From Algoriphagus sp. AGSA1 (GTDB taxonomy: Bacteria > Bacteroidota > Bacteroidia > Cytophagales > Cyclobacteriaceae), in assembly GCF_021390545.1 (NCBI RefSeq), contig NZ_JAJUWR010000001.1:1-64000 (forward strand): 64,000 nt of DNA, in the 5' to 3' direction. The notes beneath the pieces were generated by a model, which was not told the origin of the DNA, searched no databases, and worked only from the letters and a program-made list of their open reading frames with translations. Of this stretch, positions 54,148 to 63,713 are shown one piece after another (the first letter of the stretch is position 1; the number at the start of each line of letters is the position of its first letter). The position numbers were made by a program, and so were the translations under genes.

Positions 54148-54246
54148 TGCCCCGAGATGTAACAGCTGGATTTTTGCCTTTGTTATGCGTCCTCAGAATA
54201 AGTTGGGAGGCATTGATGTTTTGATTTTCAATTTAGTGTTTTTTTT

Positions 54247-55563
54247 ATGCGGCTTAAAAAAGGATTATTGATTTCTGAGGAGAACGTGACTGATCTGGAC
54301 TATATCCAGAGAAAGATCGTAATGACTATCTCCTTGTTAACATTTGCATTGTTGCTGTTGCTGGGGATTTCGGATGTTTTTCTGGGAATGTCTCCTGTGA
54401 TAGTTTGGATCAAAATAGGCATAGCGTTTCCTTTTTTAGCCACCTACTTTTTGATTTCAAGGTATGGGAGAGCCCAAATGGCGCTGAACATTTTGCTGTT
54501 TCTGGCCCATGTAGTGATAATGTTTAATTTTTTGTACAACGACGGCAGTAATGGCCCCACTATTTATGCGTTTTTTTTAGTATTGGTAGTCTCCGCATTG
54601 CTTATCCGGGGCTGGGCTAAAGTGGCCTGGTTTATTGGTTCCTTTGCCATGTTTTTCTTATTGTTTTACGGAGAGGTACGAGGATTTCTTATTGTGGAGC
54701 ATTATTATGAAGGAGCTGAAAGTCAATTTACAGACCATGCAGTCACTATTTTATGGATCAGCTTATTTGTTTTTACAGTACTGCATTTTTTCATTCGAAG
54801 TTACCAGAATCAAAACAAGGTTCTGAATGAGATAAAGCAGCGGCAGGAGCAAACCCTGGAAGAGGTAAAAACCCTAAATGATCAAAAAAACAGATTGATA
54901 GCCATACTTTCCCACGATCTGAAAAATCCGATTGGCATGCTTCATATGACACTGGGTATGCTAGATAAAGGATTTTTTGAGCAGGGGGAAATGGAGCAGA
55001 TTTTTGGGGATCTGAAAAATCAGAGTTTTCATCTAAACAAGGTTTTGAACAATACGCTCAGCTGGGTGATGACAGAGCTGGGAGATAGCCCCAATGAAGT
55101 GCATGAGACCAGCGTGGAGGAACTGACAATGGAAATCCAAGATATGATGATGGTGCAGGCGATGGAAAAAAACCAGAAAATCGAGGTTTCGCTATCAGGT
55201 AAGGATATCACGATCCCACTGGAGAGCAATGAAGTGAAAATCATTCTGAAAAACCTGCTTGATAACGCCATCAAATTCGCACCTCTAAATTCAAAAATCA
55301 ACCTGGATCTTACCATAGATAGGAATAGAATCAGCTGGGCGGTTTCCAATGAAGGAACGGTTATTTCTCCTTCAGATCAAAATGATCTATTCTTGTTTCG
55401 GGCCAGGACATCCTATGGTACCAAAAGAGAAAAGGGGACTGGGATAGGGCTGCCCCTATGTAAAAGGATAGCGGATAAAATTTCCTATGAGCTGGACTAT
55501 CGCTTGACTCCGGATCAGAAGAATTGTTTTATACTCAGCAAAAATTTAACCCGGATGCATTAG
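54247..55563 (+). CDS. Membrane sensor histidine kinase
   Basis: A 438-residue kinase. Six membrane segments fill about 25-190 (for example ISLLTFALLLLLGISDVF, IGIAFPFLATYFLIS, ILLFLAHVVIMFNFLY). A coiled linker (about 190-215) leads to the HisKA domain with His223 in AILSHDLKNPIGML. The ATPase has an N-box NLLDNAIKFAP and the G2 box KGTGIGLPLCKRIADK. No receiver domain or response-regulator gene is next to it, so its partner lies elsewhere. The stimulus is unknown; the membrane module with no periplasmic domain suggests sensing in or at the bilayer. Confidence 0.92.
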   Translation: MRLKKGLLISEENVTDLDYIQRKIVMTISLLTFALLLLLGISDVFLGMSPVIVWIKIGIAFPFLATYFLISRYGRAQMALNILLFLAHVVIMFNFLYNDGSNGPTIYAFFLVLVVSALLIRGWAKVAWFIGSFAMFFLLFYGEVRGFLIVEHYYEGAESQFTDHAVTILWISLFVFTVLHFFIRSYQNQNKVLNEIKQRQEQTLEEVKTLNDQKNRLIAILSHDLKNPIGMLHMTLGMLDKGFFEQGEMEQIFGDLKNQSFHLNKVLNNTLSWVMTELGDSPNEVHETSVEELTMEIQDMMMVQAMEKNQKIEVSLSGKDITIPLESNEVKIILKNLLDNAIKFAPLNSKINLDLTIDRNRISWAVSNEGTVISPSDQNDLFLFRARTSYGTKREKGTGIGLPLCKRIADKISYELDYRLTPDQKNCFILSKNLTRMH

Positions 55564-55842
55564 GTTTTGTCATGAGGACACTAATTGCATGAGAATCATA
55601 CTGTGTGGATAGTGGATCTGCCGCAGCGGATATGCTGAACTCGAAAACAGCAATGCAATGGCTGATTTTGAAGCAATTAATAGCTCTAAAATCTCGATTT
55701 TGAGATTTTCTCAGCATGGATAAAGGCCTATTTCCCTCAATAAGCTTGCTCTTGCTTAAAAACCCTACGCATGAAAATAAGGGTTAATCATTCAAAATGA
55801 CAGCTTTTGATTTATTACTGGCGTTTTTCAGCATGCCCTAAG

Positions 55843-56403
55843 CTATAGTATCACTACTCTTAAGCTCATGGCACCATGTGCGCCTACCACCAGGGATTGC
55901 TCTATATCGGCAGTCTTGGAAGGGCCGGCTATGAATACACCAAAGCCAGATTTGGAATCCACGATCTGCTTGTAGGCTTCATGCATATTCCCCACTATTT
56001 TTTCTTTCTTGATCACGATGACCAAATGTGCCGTGATGAACGGTAGGGCTCTTAAGGCTAAGTTGCTATCGTCCAGCCAGATGGCCGCATTCTCGGCAGA
56101 GGCAACCTGCCCTTCTACTATAGCCAGATCCAGATCAGCAAAATCTGCAGCATGCTCAGGCACCTGGCAATTGGAGAACCTCTCAAAAGAGGGGCAAGAA
56201 CTATATACTTTTGAAAAACCTGTTTCATTGATCAGCTGCTCCAGCTCTTCCTCGCTCACGACCATGCCTTTATTCAGGTTCAACGAGGCAGTATAAGTCT
56301 CTACGAGATCTGGGGCAACTTCAAATTCAGGGATGTCCGGAAGCGGTTTTTCGTCCAGGTCCAGTCCTTTGATTTCAGCTAATATGGCCGTTTTGCTGCT
56401 CAT
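55843..56403 (-). CDS. lutC: LutC-type LUD-domain protein, lactate oxidation
   Basis: A 186-residue LUD-domain protein, the last gene of the lut cluster. Segments such as LDLAIVEGQVASAENAAIWLD, RALPFITAHLVIVIKKEKIV, SGFGVFIAGPSKTADIEQSLV and GAHGAMSLRVVIL match the family. LutC works with LutA and LutB to oxidise L-lactate to pyruvate. Its ATG overlaps the lutB stop by four bases, so it is translationally coupled. It ends the operon, and no clear terminator was found after it. Confidence 0.9.
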   Translation of the reverse strand: MSSKTAILAEIKGLDLDEKPLPDIPEFEVAPDLVETYTASLNLNKGMVVSEEELEQLINETGFSKVYSSCPSFERFSNCQVPEHAADFADLDLAIVEGQVASAENAAIWLDDSNLALRALPFITAHLVIVIKKEKIVGNMHEAYKQIVDSKSGFGVFIAGPSKTADIEQSLVVGAHGAMSLRVVIL

Positions 56404-57758
56404 TTTCTGTTCTTTTTGTACCAGTCTTTGAATGATTCCGCTGGCAAGTCCGGCAGATTTCTGCCTTTGCCCCAGGCATTCAGAGGATTGTAAATGATGC
56501 TGTCAGGCAATGTCTTGAGCGACGCTCTCATCATTGTCCCCGAAATTTTATAAGCAAGTGGACTTTTGAAGATCCCGTTTGCCAATTTCATGGATAAACC
56601 TTTCATAGATGTGCCCTGTGCCTTGGTGATCTCCTGTCTCCACTCGTAGAGTTGTTCGTGAATGTTTATTTTTACCGGACACACATCGGAGCAGCTGCCG
56701 CAAAGTGTGGAGGCAAAGGGAAGCGTGCTGTATTTTTTCAGGTCTATACCCGGTGATAATATGGAGCCTATAGGGCCCGGTACCGTGCTGCCGTAGCTGA
56801 ACCCCCCACTCCGCCTGTAGATAGGGCAGGTGTTCATACAGGCTCCACAGCGTATGCATTTCAGGGAGTTTCTGAATTTTTCCCTAGCCAGTTGCTTGGT
56901 CCGTCCATTGTTTACCAAGATCAGATGAAGTTCTTTTCCTGGTGAAGGGCTTCTGAAATGGGAATTGTAATTGGTAATGGACTGCCCGGTGGCAGACCTG
57001 GCCAGGAGTCTGAGAAAAACCCCAAGATCTTTTCTGCGCGGGATCAATTTCTCTATTCCCATGCAGGCGATATGTGTGTCGGCAAGATGTACTCCCATGT
57101 CGGCGTTGCCTTCGTTGGTGCAGACCACAAATTCACCTGTTTCGGCAACGGCAAAGTTGACTCCGGTAATGGCTACTTTGGCCTGAAGAAACTTTTCACG
57201 AAGATGGAGTCGTGCGGCATGTGTCAGATATACAGGATCTATATTCCCTTTTTCGGTGTGGAGTTTCTCGTGAAAAATATCAGAGATGTCCGACTTTTTC
57301 AGGTGGATTGCCGGCATCACGATATGACTAGGGGGCTGCTTAAGAAACTGGATAATACGCTCGCCCAGGTCAGTATCTACCACCTCAATCCCTTTGGCTT
57401 CCAGAAAGGGGTTCAGGTGACATTCTTCCGTCAGGATAGATTTACTTTTGACGATAGCCTTGCATTGCTTTGAATCCAGGATTTTGCCGATGATCTGATT
57501 GTGCTCTTCCGCATTTTGAGCCCAATGCACCTTGATGCCGTTTGCAGTGGCGTTTTTTTCCAGTTCTTCCAGGTAGTAGTCCACCTTGGACAGTGTATGG
57601 TCTTTGATCTGGGAGGCCAGCTCCCGGAGTTTTTCCCATTCGGGGATTTGGTGTATGGTAGCATCCCTTTTTTGACGTACTATCCACAGGGTGTCATCAT
57701 GCCATCTGGCACGCTCCTTATCCTTCAGAAACAGCGTGGCATTCTGCGGGTGGCTCAT
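56400..57758 (-). CDS. lutB: LutB-type iron-sulphur protein, lactate oxidation
   Basis: A 452-residue protein. The N-terminal part (about 60-290) is a LUD domain (for example AKVAITGVNFAVAETGEFVV, GIEKLIPRRKDLGVFLRLLA). Two 4Fe-4S clusters follow: CIRCGACMNTCPIYRRSGG and CGSCSDVCPVKINIHEQLYE. A helical C-terminus binds the partner. It sits between lutA and lutC with four-base overlaps on both sides. LutB carries electrons between the lactate-oxidising complex and a membrane acceptor. Length is typical. Confidence 0.94.
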   Translation of the reverse strand: MSHPQNATLFLKDKERARWHDDTLWIVRQKRDATIHQIPEWEKLRELASQIKDHTLSKVDYYLEELEKNATANGIKVHWAQNAEEHNQIIGKILDSKQCKAIVKSKSILTEECHLNPFLEAKGIEVVDTDLGERIIQFLKQPPSHIVMPAIHLKKSDISDIFHEKLHTEKGNIDPVYLTHAARLHLREKFLQAKVAITGVNFAVAETGEFVVCTNEGNADMGVHLADTHIACMGIEKLIPRRKDLGVFLRLLARSATGQSITNYNSHFRSPSPGKELHLILVNNGRTKQLAREKFRNSLKCIRCGACMNTCPIYRRSGGFSYGSTVPGPIGSILSPGIDLKKYSTLPFASTLCGSCSDVCPVKINIHEQLYEWRQEITKAQGTSMKGLSMKLANGIFKSPLAYKISGTMMRASLKTLPDSIIYNPLNAWGKGRNLPDLPAESFKDWYKKNRK

Positions 57759-58513
57759 GTGATGACTTGGTTTAGGATTTCAGCAAAATGCATAAGTTTC
57801 ACCTTTTCTTTATCTCTGCTCGCAATTCCCTGCATGTGCATAATACAGGACATATCTCCTCCTACAATGATTTCCACACCTTTATCGAGGTGATCCGCAA
57901 TGCGGTCTTTGCCCATTTGTACGGAGATGGCTTCTTCGCTTACGGCAAAAGTGCCGCCAAACCCACAGCATTCATCTTTTCTGGTCAGTTCCATTATTTC
58001 CAATCCCTCCAGGTCTTGCATCAGCTGAAGGGTCTTGTTGAAAGCTGGCTCATTTCTCTCGCTGTCACTGGCAAGTCTGAGTCCCCGCAATCCGTGACAT
58101 GAGGCATGAAAGCCTATCTTATGCGGGAAACTGCCTTGGATCGAATCCAGCTTTAACACGTCTGTGATAAACTCACTGAGCTCGTAGATGTGTGCCTGTA
58201 TGTATTCCTGGTTTTTTTGAAGCTTGGCTATTTTCGGACTATGTTCTTTGACGTGCAAAACGCAGCTGCCTGACGGAGCCACTATGTAATCAAACCCGGC
58301 GAACTCTCGGATGAATTTTGTAGCAGTGCCTACAGTATCGGCTTCGAAACCCGAATTGGCCATGGGCTGTCCACAGCATGTCTGTCCCAGTGGATAGGTT
58401 ACTTTGCAGCCCAGTTTTTCCAGCAGTTCCATAGTAGCGATAGCCACATTTGGATAGAACTGATCGATGTAGCACGGGATAAACAGGCCAATACGTGGTG
58501 CGTCTTTTTTCAT
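57755..58513 (-). CDS. lutA: LutA-type CCG-domain Fe-S oxidoreductase, lactate oxidation
   Basis: A 252-residue protein with two cysteine-rich CCG domains, as in GlpC/LutA: QTCCGQPMANSGFEA (first) and DECCGFGGTFAV (second), with ASCHGLRGLR between. The N-terminal GLFIPCYIDQFYPNV is a typical start. It probably carries the catalytic Fe-S centres of the LutABC lactate dehydrogenase. Four-base overlap with lutB; 21 bases separate it from the upstream kinase gene, so it belongs to the rhamnose operon. Confidence 0.94.
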   Translation of the reverse strand: MKKDAPRIGLFIPCYIDQFYPNVAIATMELLEKLGCKVTYPLGQTCCGQPMANSGFEADTVGTATKFIREFAGFDYIVAPSGSCVLHVKEHSPKIAKLQKNQEYIQAHIYELSEFITDVLKLDSIQGSFPHKIGFHASCHGLRGLRLASDSERNEPAFNKTLQLMQDLEGLEIMELTRKDECCGFGGTFAVSEEAISVQMGKDRIADHLDKGVEIIVGGDMSCIMHMQGIASRDKEKVKLMHFAEILNQVIT

Positions 58514-58534
58514 TGGTGCTCTAAATTAAGCCTT

Positions 58535-59860
58535 CTATTCTATGGATACCAGCATTGCCGCGCCTAAAGCAGATCCATTCGGGAAATCACTGGGAATGAT
58601 CGTCAGTTCCGGAAGTTTTTTTCGAAGCATCTCCACAAAGATATCGTTGGCATTGAAGCCCCCATCAATGAACAATCTGCCCACAGGAGCATTGTCCACG
58701 ACAAGCCTGATGGCTGCTGCCTGCAATTCTGTGAGTTCATGGATGAAAGTATAATAGGCTTCATTAAACTCAGCGAATACCTCCCAAGTCGATTCTAAGA
58801 CATGATCCAAGCCATAATCCTCCGGCTTTAGGTAATGAAAATGAAACCGTTTACTCTTCTTTTCTTTTACCTTCTCAAAAAGAGTGGCGTTGAATTTCAG
58901 TTTTTTATAAGTACCCAGTGGCATCTGGTAGTGCTCGTAGAGCTTTTCTATCTGGTATTTATGTTCCTCTCCTATAAAAAGCCTGGATATTTTAATGGGT
59001 TCTCCCGTGATGCTCAGAAACTGCAGGCAATCTCTTTTAAGTTCTTTTTTGGTAAGATTGGTTTTATTGGATGGGTTGATGCAGATCGCCCAGGTTCCTG
59101 TGGAAAGCAGGGCAAATGGCTCGGTTTCCTGTTTGATGTAGGGGAGAAGTGCCGAGGAGGAATCATGGACTCCTATGCCACAGAGGATGTTTCCAAGTTC
59201 AGGTTTGGTCTTCAACAGTGTGTTTCCCGGCACTATAGGCGGGAAAAATCCCCGTATTTCCTCTCTATCCACCCAGGGATGGTAATCATTGGCTTCGTAA
59301 TCCCAAAGCCCCGTGTGGCATCCTATACTGGTGTAATCAGAGACCATTTCTCCGGTGAAGAGATAACTTAGGTATTGGGGGAAATGAAAGGAATGTTTGA
59401 TTTTTTTGAACAGCTCTGGTTTGGTGTACTTAATAAAATACAGCTGTAAACCGGAATTGAGCATTGCCAAGGGGGGAGAGGAAGTTGCTCTGCAAAAGGT
59501 CATTTTCCCCCCGTTTTCCTCATAAAACCTGCCGAGCAGCTCTTCAGGAAATGGTTTCAGATAATCGTACAAGGGAGTGACTGGATTGCCTCCCGAATCC
59601 GTATGTACGAAAGAAGCACCGTGACAGGAGAAATTCAACTTCTTGATCTGAAAATCCGGAGATTCCAGGGCTTCCCTGAAGGTCTTTAGCATCCATTCTT
59701 CAAGTGGGGCCAAAGGCTCGCTTGGGAAATCATCCTCATCTGGAATCGGATCGAGACGTACATAGGAGCTGTGTACTTCCGTTAAATTTTCATCAAAAAG
59801 AAAGAATTTCTTGTTCGTCTTGCCGATATCAAAAACAGCAGTTACTGGTATTTTACCCAT
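58535..59860 (-). CDS. FGGY-family sugar kinase, probable rhamnulokinase
   Basis: A 441-residue actin-fold sugar kinase. The start TAVFDIGKTNKKFFLFDEN carries the phosphate-1 motif, GVHDSSSALLPY and LLSTGTWAICINP the central ATP-site strands, and GRLFIDGGFNANDIFVEML the adenosine motif; FPNGSALGAAMLV closes it. FGGY kinases phosphorylate ketoses or polyols. Here, between an aldolase/dehydrogenase for a 6-deoxyketose phosphate and a divergent rhaI-type isomerase, L-rhamnulose is the likely substrate; L-fuculose is the alternative. It follows the GntR gene by ten bases and precedes lutA, so it is mid-operon. Confidence 0.88.
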   Translation of the reverse strand: MGKIPVTAVFDIGKTNKKFFLFDENLTEVHSSYVRLDPIPDEDDFPSEPLAPLEEWMLKTFREALESPDFQIKKLNFSCHGASFVHTDSGGNPVTPLYDYLKPFPEELLGRFYEENGGKMTFCRATSSPPLAMLNSGLQLYFIKYTKPELFKKIKHSFHFPQYLSYLFTGEMVSDYTSIGCHTGLWDYEANDYHPWVDREEIRGFFPPIVPGNTLLKTKPELGNILCGIGVHDSSSALLPYIKQETEPFALLSTGTWAICINPSNKTNLTKKELKRDCLQFLSITGEPIKISRLFIGEEHKYQIEKLYEHYQMPLGTYKKLKFNATLFEKVKEKKSKRFHFHYLKPEDYGLDHVLESTWEVFAEFNEAYYTFIHELTELQAAAIRLVVDNAPVGRLFIDGGFNANDIFVEMLRKKLPELTIIPSDFPNGSALGAAMLVSIE

Positions 59861-59870
59861 AGCTACGCTA

Positions 59871-60905
59871 TCAAAGCGAATTTCTGATGATCATCTTGAA
59901 AGGGTTTTTCAGCGGTATTTTATCCTCATCGCCCAGGATCTGATTGGCAATAGCCTTACCCATTTTTATGAAATCAGTGGAAATAGTGGTGATTCCATCT
60001 GCTAGGATTTCCTTCAGTGGGGTTTCATTGTAGGAAATGATACCCACATCCTTTCCTAAGATCAGAGACTGCTCGCGGGACTTTTTGACAATGTTGGCAA
60101 GATCAGTTTCTGCCAACACAATAAATGAATCCCCTTCGTAGAGAGGCTCATCATCTATCCCGTCCAAAATTAGGTTGTTGAAATTGTGGAAAAAGCAGAA
60201 CCTCTTAAATCCGTCTATTATTTCTACCGGATACATGTCACCTTTAGGAAACACCAGAATCAGGCGTGAATACTTCCTCAAGTGGGTGATCCCCGATTCC
60301 AAAGCTTCGAGAATGTCCCTCGCAAAATCCTGATACACCCCGGGGAATTCATTTTCATGGTTTTTCACGGCCCGATCTATTATCAGAAGTTTATCTTTAG
60401 GGATCTGCTGGATTAGTTCATAGCAGGTTTCAGGGTGGGTGTTCTCATCGAAGAAATGTGGTGCAAGAACATAGTAATTGTAATTCCCCAAGTTCCGCTC
60501 CAATAAATTTTCGAAAACTGTTCGGTTATAATGGTGGATTTGAAGATCCACAGTAGCCTGATCTCCCAACGTCTCTAAAATAGAATAGTAGATGATCTTC
60601 TTATAGGAGCTGAGTTTATTGAAGATCAGCAATACCTTCACTTTGCTGGTCATATTAGTTGAACTGATGTAGAAGCCTTTGCCCCGCACAGAAGTGATTA
60701 TCCCTCGGTCACGAAGCTCATTGTAGGCTTTTTCCACTGTGTCCCGGGATAGGAGGAAGTCAAAGCTCGTCTCATTGATAGAGGGTATCCTATCTCCGAT
60801 TTTGAGCTTGCCGTTTTCTAAGTCATCAAGAATCAGATTGACTATTTGCATATACTTGGGAGTTCTCGAATCTGTGTGGATTCTTTCAGATTTGTCAACT
60901 AACAT
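59871..60905 (-). CDS. GntR-type regulator with sugar-binding (LacI-like) domain
   Basis: A 344-residue repressor. The N-terminal winged helix-turn-helix (about 14-80) is GntR type: RTPKYMQIVNLILDDLENGK, GDRIPSINETSFDFLLSRDT, VEKAYNELRDRGII and RGKGFYIS. The rest (about 85-344) is a periplasmic-binding-protein-like domain: VKVLLIFNKLSSYKK, YYVLAPHFFDE, DKLLIIDRAV, LILVFPKGDMYPVEII and VGIISYNETPLKEILADGI. Such GntR-LacI hybrids are usual sugar regulators in Bacteroidota (AraR-like). It is inside the rhamnose operon, so it probably senses L-rhamnose or a pathway intermediate. Its target may be the 629-base divergent region. Confidence 0.9.
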   Translation of the reverse strand: MLVDKSERIHTDSRTPKYMQIVNLILDDLENGKLKIGDRIPSINETSFDFLLSRDTVEKAYNELRDRGIITSVRGKGFYISSTNMTSKVKVLLIFNKLSSYKKIIYYSILETLGDQATVDLQIHHYNRTVFENLLERNLGNYNYYVLAPHFFDENTHPETCYELIQQIPKDKLLIIDRAVKNHENEFPGVYQDFARDILEALESGITHLRKYSRLILVFPKGDMYPVEIIDGFKRFCFFHNFNNLILDGIDDEPLYEGDSFIVLAETDLANIVKKSREQSLILGKDVGIISYNETPLKEILADGITTISTDFIKMGKAIANQILGDEDKIPLKNPFKMIIRNSL

Positions 60906-60963
60906 AGTATTTTGGGTTATTGGTGTGGTAATTTGGGGTATTAGAGGTTTATTAATTCATGAG

Positions 60964-63084
60964 CTATCTTGGGAATGCGGCAGCTAAGCCCCCATCTACA
61001 TTGAGCATGTTTCCGGTGGTTTTACCCAGTTGGCCGCTTACAAATACAAAAGCCGCGTTTGCGATATCACTGGTCTTTACGCTTTCCTTCAGAAGGGTCC
61101 GGTTGGCATAGAATTGGGGCAAGTCTTTCACATCAATACCATAGGCTTTGGCGCGGTTTTCACCCCATCCGCCCTCCCAGATATTGGAATTTTCGATGAC
61201 TGCATCAGGATTTACCACATTGACTTTGATCTTATCCTCTGCCAGTTCTGCGGCCATTAGTCTGGACATGTGGAGCTGGGCTGCCTTGGCGGTGCCATAA
61301 GCGACGTTTTTCGCACCAGCCACTAAGCCGTTTTTACTTGCTATATTCACTATGTCACCCCCATGTCCCTGTAGCTTCATGGTTTTAACTCCCGCTTTGG
61401 ATACATGGTACTGCCCCATGACCAGGATGTCATTCAGTCTGTCCCAATCCTGGACGGTGTGATCTTCAAAAGATTTACTGATTGAGATCCCTGCATTGTT
61501 GACAATAATGTCCACACCGCCAAACTGCAGGCAAGTAGTCTCCAAGGCAGCTTCCAGACTTTGTCCATCAGTCACGTCCAACTTTACCGCAAGGAAAGAG
61601 TCACGTCCGTATTTTTTCAGCAGGAAATCACTGGTCTCTTTCAGCCTGTTATCATCGATATCAGAAATAACCACACAGGCACCTTCCTGCATAAATTTCT
61701 CCGCTATAGCCAATCCAATTCCGCCTGCACTTCCTGTAACCAACGCTACTTTTCTGGAAAGGGGCTGTTCTTTTGGCATTCTTTGCAGTTTTGCCTCCTC
61801 AAGCAGCCAATATTCAATATTGAACGCTTCTTGAAGTGGGAGGGAAACGTATTCGGAAACAGCCTCAGCCCCACGCATCACATTGATGGCGTTAATGTAG
61901 AATTCGCTCGCGACACGACTCGTCTGTTTGTTTTTTGCATAGCTGAACATCCCCACACCCGGCCAAATGATGATCACCGGATTGGGATCACGCATAGCAG
62001 GGCTATTTGAATGCTTGTGTGTTTCGTAATAGTCCGCATACATCTCTCTGTAGGATTGGAAAGCAGCTTCCAGTTTTTCCTTGAGACTGCCTGGGTCGGA
62101 AAGATCGATATCGGCAGGGATATCCATGACCAACGGAGAAATCTTCGTCCTCAAAAAATGGTCAGGGCAGCTTGTTCCCATAGGGGCCAGTTTACCCAGA
62201 TCATGGCTGTTGATAAACTGTAATACCTCAGGGGCATCTGTGAAGGTGCCTACCATCAGGTTTTCCGACGAAGCCAGACCTCTCAATACCGGTGCAAGTT
62301 TAGCAGCCTGGCTTTTTCTCTGATCAGGGGCTAGAGACTGTACTTTCTCCCCTCCGAATACCGGGCGTTTTTTACCGTAGTTCTGTGCTAAAAAACCTGA
62401 TGCGGTTTCTATTACTTCCAGACTGTTGATATAACATTCGTAGGCGGTATCCCCCCACGTGAACAGTCCATGTCCACCAAGCATAATACCACGGATGCCC
62501 GGGTTATCGTCTAAGGCCTGCTTTAACTGAAGGCCTAGATCAAATCCTGGTTTTTGCCACGGGACCCAGGCAATCTGCCCATTCCATAGGTCTTGGGTGA
62601 TCTTTTCCCCATCTTTGGAAGCGGCTATGGCAATGGCAGCGTCCGGGTGTAGGTGATCTATATGTTTGAATGGTAAAAAAGCATGAAGGGGTGTATCGAT
62701 GGACGGAGCCTTTGATTTGAGGTCATAGATGCAGTGGTTGAATAATCCTACCATTTCATCTTCAAATTCCAGCCCCCTATATATGCCTTTCAAAGCGCGC
62801 AATTTATCCACATAGAGTCCTGCAAGACCTGCTTTGGTCAGTGTTCCTATGTCTCCTCCTGAGCCCTTTACCCACATTATTTCTACTTTCTCGTTGGTAA
62901 GAGGATCTGCTTCATACGTTTTGCAACTTGTATTTCCACCTCCATAATTGGTGATTCTAAGGTCGGCTCCAAGTATATTAGAACGGTATATAAGAAGATC
63001 GACTTCTTTGCCCTCTAGTTTTGATGCGATGGCATCATCCCAGAGGTAACTTACATGTTTAAAATTTTGTGTCGTTGTGCTCAT
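60964..63084 (-). CDS. rhaEW: Bifunctional rhamnulose-1-phosphate aldolase / short-chain lactaldehyde dehydrogenase
   Basis: A 706-residue fusion and first gene of the operon. The N-terminal class II aldolase domain (about 1-420) shows NYGGGNTSCKTYEADP, the metal-site text DTPLHAFLPFKHIDHLHPDA (His pair) and IMLGGHGLFTWGDTAYECYI. The C-terminal short-chain dehydrogenase (about 435-706) has ALVTGSAGGIGLAIAEKF near residue 447, IIVNNAGIS and the active-site YGTAKAA (YxxxK), ending MLNVDGGLAAAFPR. It would split L-rhamnulose-1-phosphate to DHAP and L-lactaldehyde and oxidise the latter to L-lactate, which the downstream LutABC uses. The same layout is known as RhaEW (YuxG) in Bacillus. Confidence 0.92.
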   Translation of the reverse strand: MSTTTQNFKHVSYLWDDAIASKLEGKEVDLLIYRSNILGADLRITNYGGGNTSCKTYEADPLTNEKVEIMWVKGSGGDIGTLTKAGLAGLYVDKLRALKGIYRGLEFEDEMVGLFNHCIYDLKSKAPSIDTPLHAFLPFKHIDHLHPDAAIAIAASKDGEKITQDLWNGQIAWVPWQKPGFDLGLQLKQALDDNPGIRGIMLGGHGLFTWGDTAYECYINSLEVIETASGFLAQNYGKKRPVFGGEKVQSLAPDQRKSQAAKLAPVLRGLASSENLMVGTFTDAPEVLQFINSHDLGKLAPMGTSCPDHFLRTKISPLVMDIPADIDLSDPGSLKEKLEAAFQSYREMYADYYETHKHSNSPAMRDPNPVIIIWPGVGMFSYAKNKQTSRVASEFYINAINVMRGAEAVSEYVSLPLQEAFNIEYWLLEEAKLQRMPKEQPLSRKVALVTGSAGGIGLAIAEKFMQEGACVVISDIDDNRLKETSDFLLKKYGRDSFLAVKLDVTDGQSLEAALETTCLQFGGVDIIVNNAGISISKSFEDHTVQDWDRLNDILVMGQYHVSKAGVKTMKLQGHGGDIVNIASKNGLVAGAKNVAYGTAKAAQLHMSRLMAAELAEDKIKVNVVNPDAVIENSNIWEGGWGENRAKAYGIDVKDLPQFYANRTLLKESVKTSDIANAAFVFVSGQLGKTTGNMLNVDGGLAAAFPR

Positions 63085-63713
63085 TGTATTTGGCAGATTG
63101 TTCTGAATGTGAATATGGGTGAAAAGAATGCTTCAGGTATCCTGTGCTGTCTTGACTAAGTACGAAAATGTCCTTGTATTTATGGACTTACTGATAAATT
63201 CCATAGGGTCAGAATTTGTTTGGTAGTTCTGGTGGTTTTTTGTTTGATAAAGGATTTTCACATGTAGTTGTATTGGCCGTAGGGATTTCCTGCCGTTTTT
63301 ATTGCTGGTTCCCGAGCGCAATGGAAGCTTTAGGATTTATGGATTAGTAATCTAAAAAGTAATTTTCAGAATACATAGCCAGAGACCACTAGCGTGAATC
63401 CACTTGTGAGGATAGACATATAGATTGGATTTCCATGCATTTTGCTTTAATGTCGGGCATCTTGATCAGGAGCGGGCATTTAGCTGATCGAAACCAGAAG
63501 TGGAGAGAGTAGTTGGATGTAAAGTGTATGCATTGTAACTTCGTGATTAATAGATTTTTACTTGAACGCGGATCAGTTTTTATGATCTTGCCGAAAGTGG
63601 GATTGATCTAATGGGGTTGTTATGGATAAAAAATCCCTGCACCCGGTCTGCCTTGATATATTGTCCACTTTGTAGGCAATTCGAGTATAGTTGTACCAGT
63701 AAAAAAACCTTAC
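63085..63713. promoter_or_regulatory. Divergent promoter region of the rhamnose locus
   Basis: A 629-base gap between the operon start and the divergent rhaI-like gene. On the rhaI side, TTGTCCACTTTGTAGGCAA (63661-63679) is an imperfect palindrome of LacI/GntR-operator size, and TATAGTTG (63686-63693) is one mismatch from TAnnTTTG. On the operon side, GTCC and GGAC lie ten bases apart near 63170-63187. These are weak and untested candidates. No ORF in the gap is convincing. Confidence 0.4.
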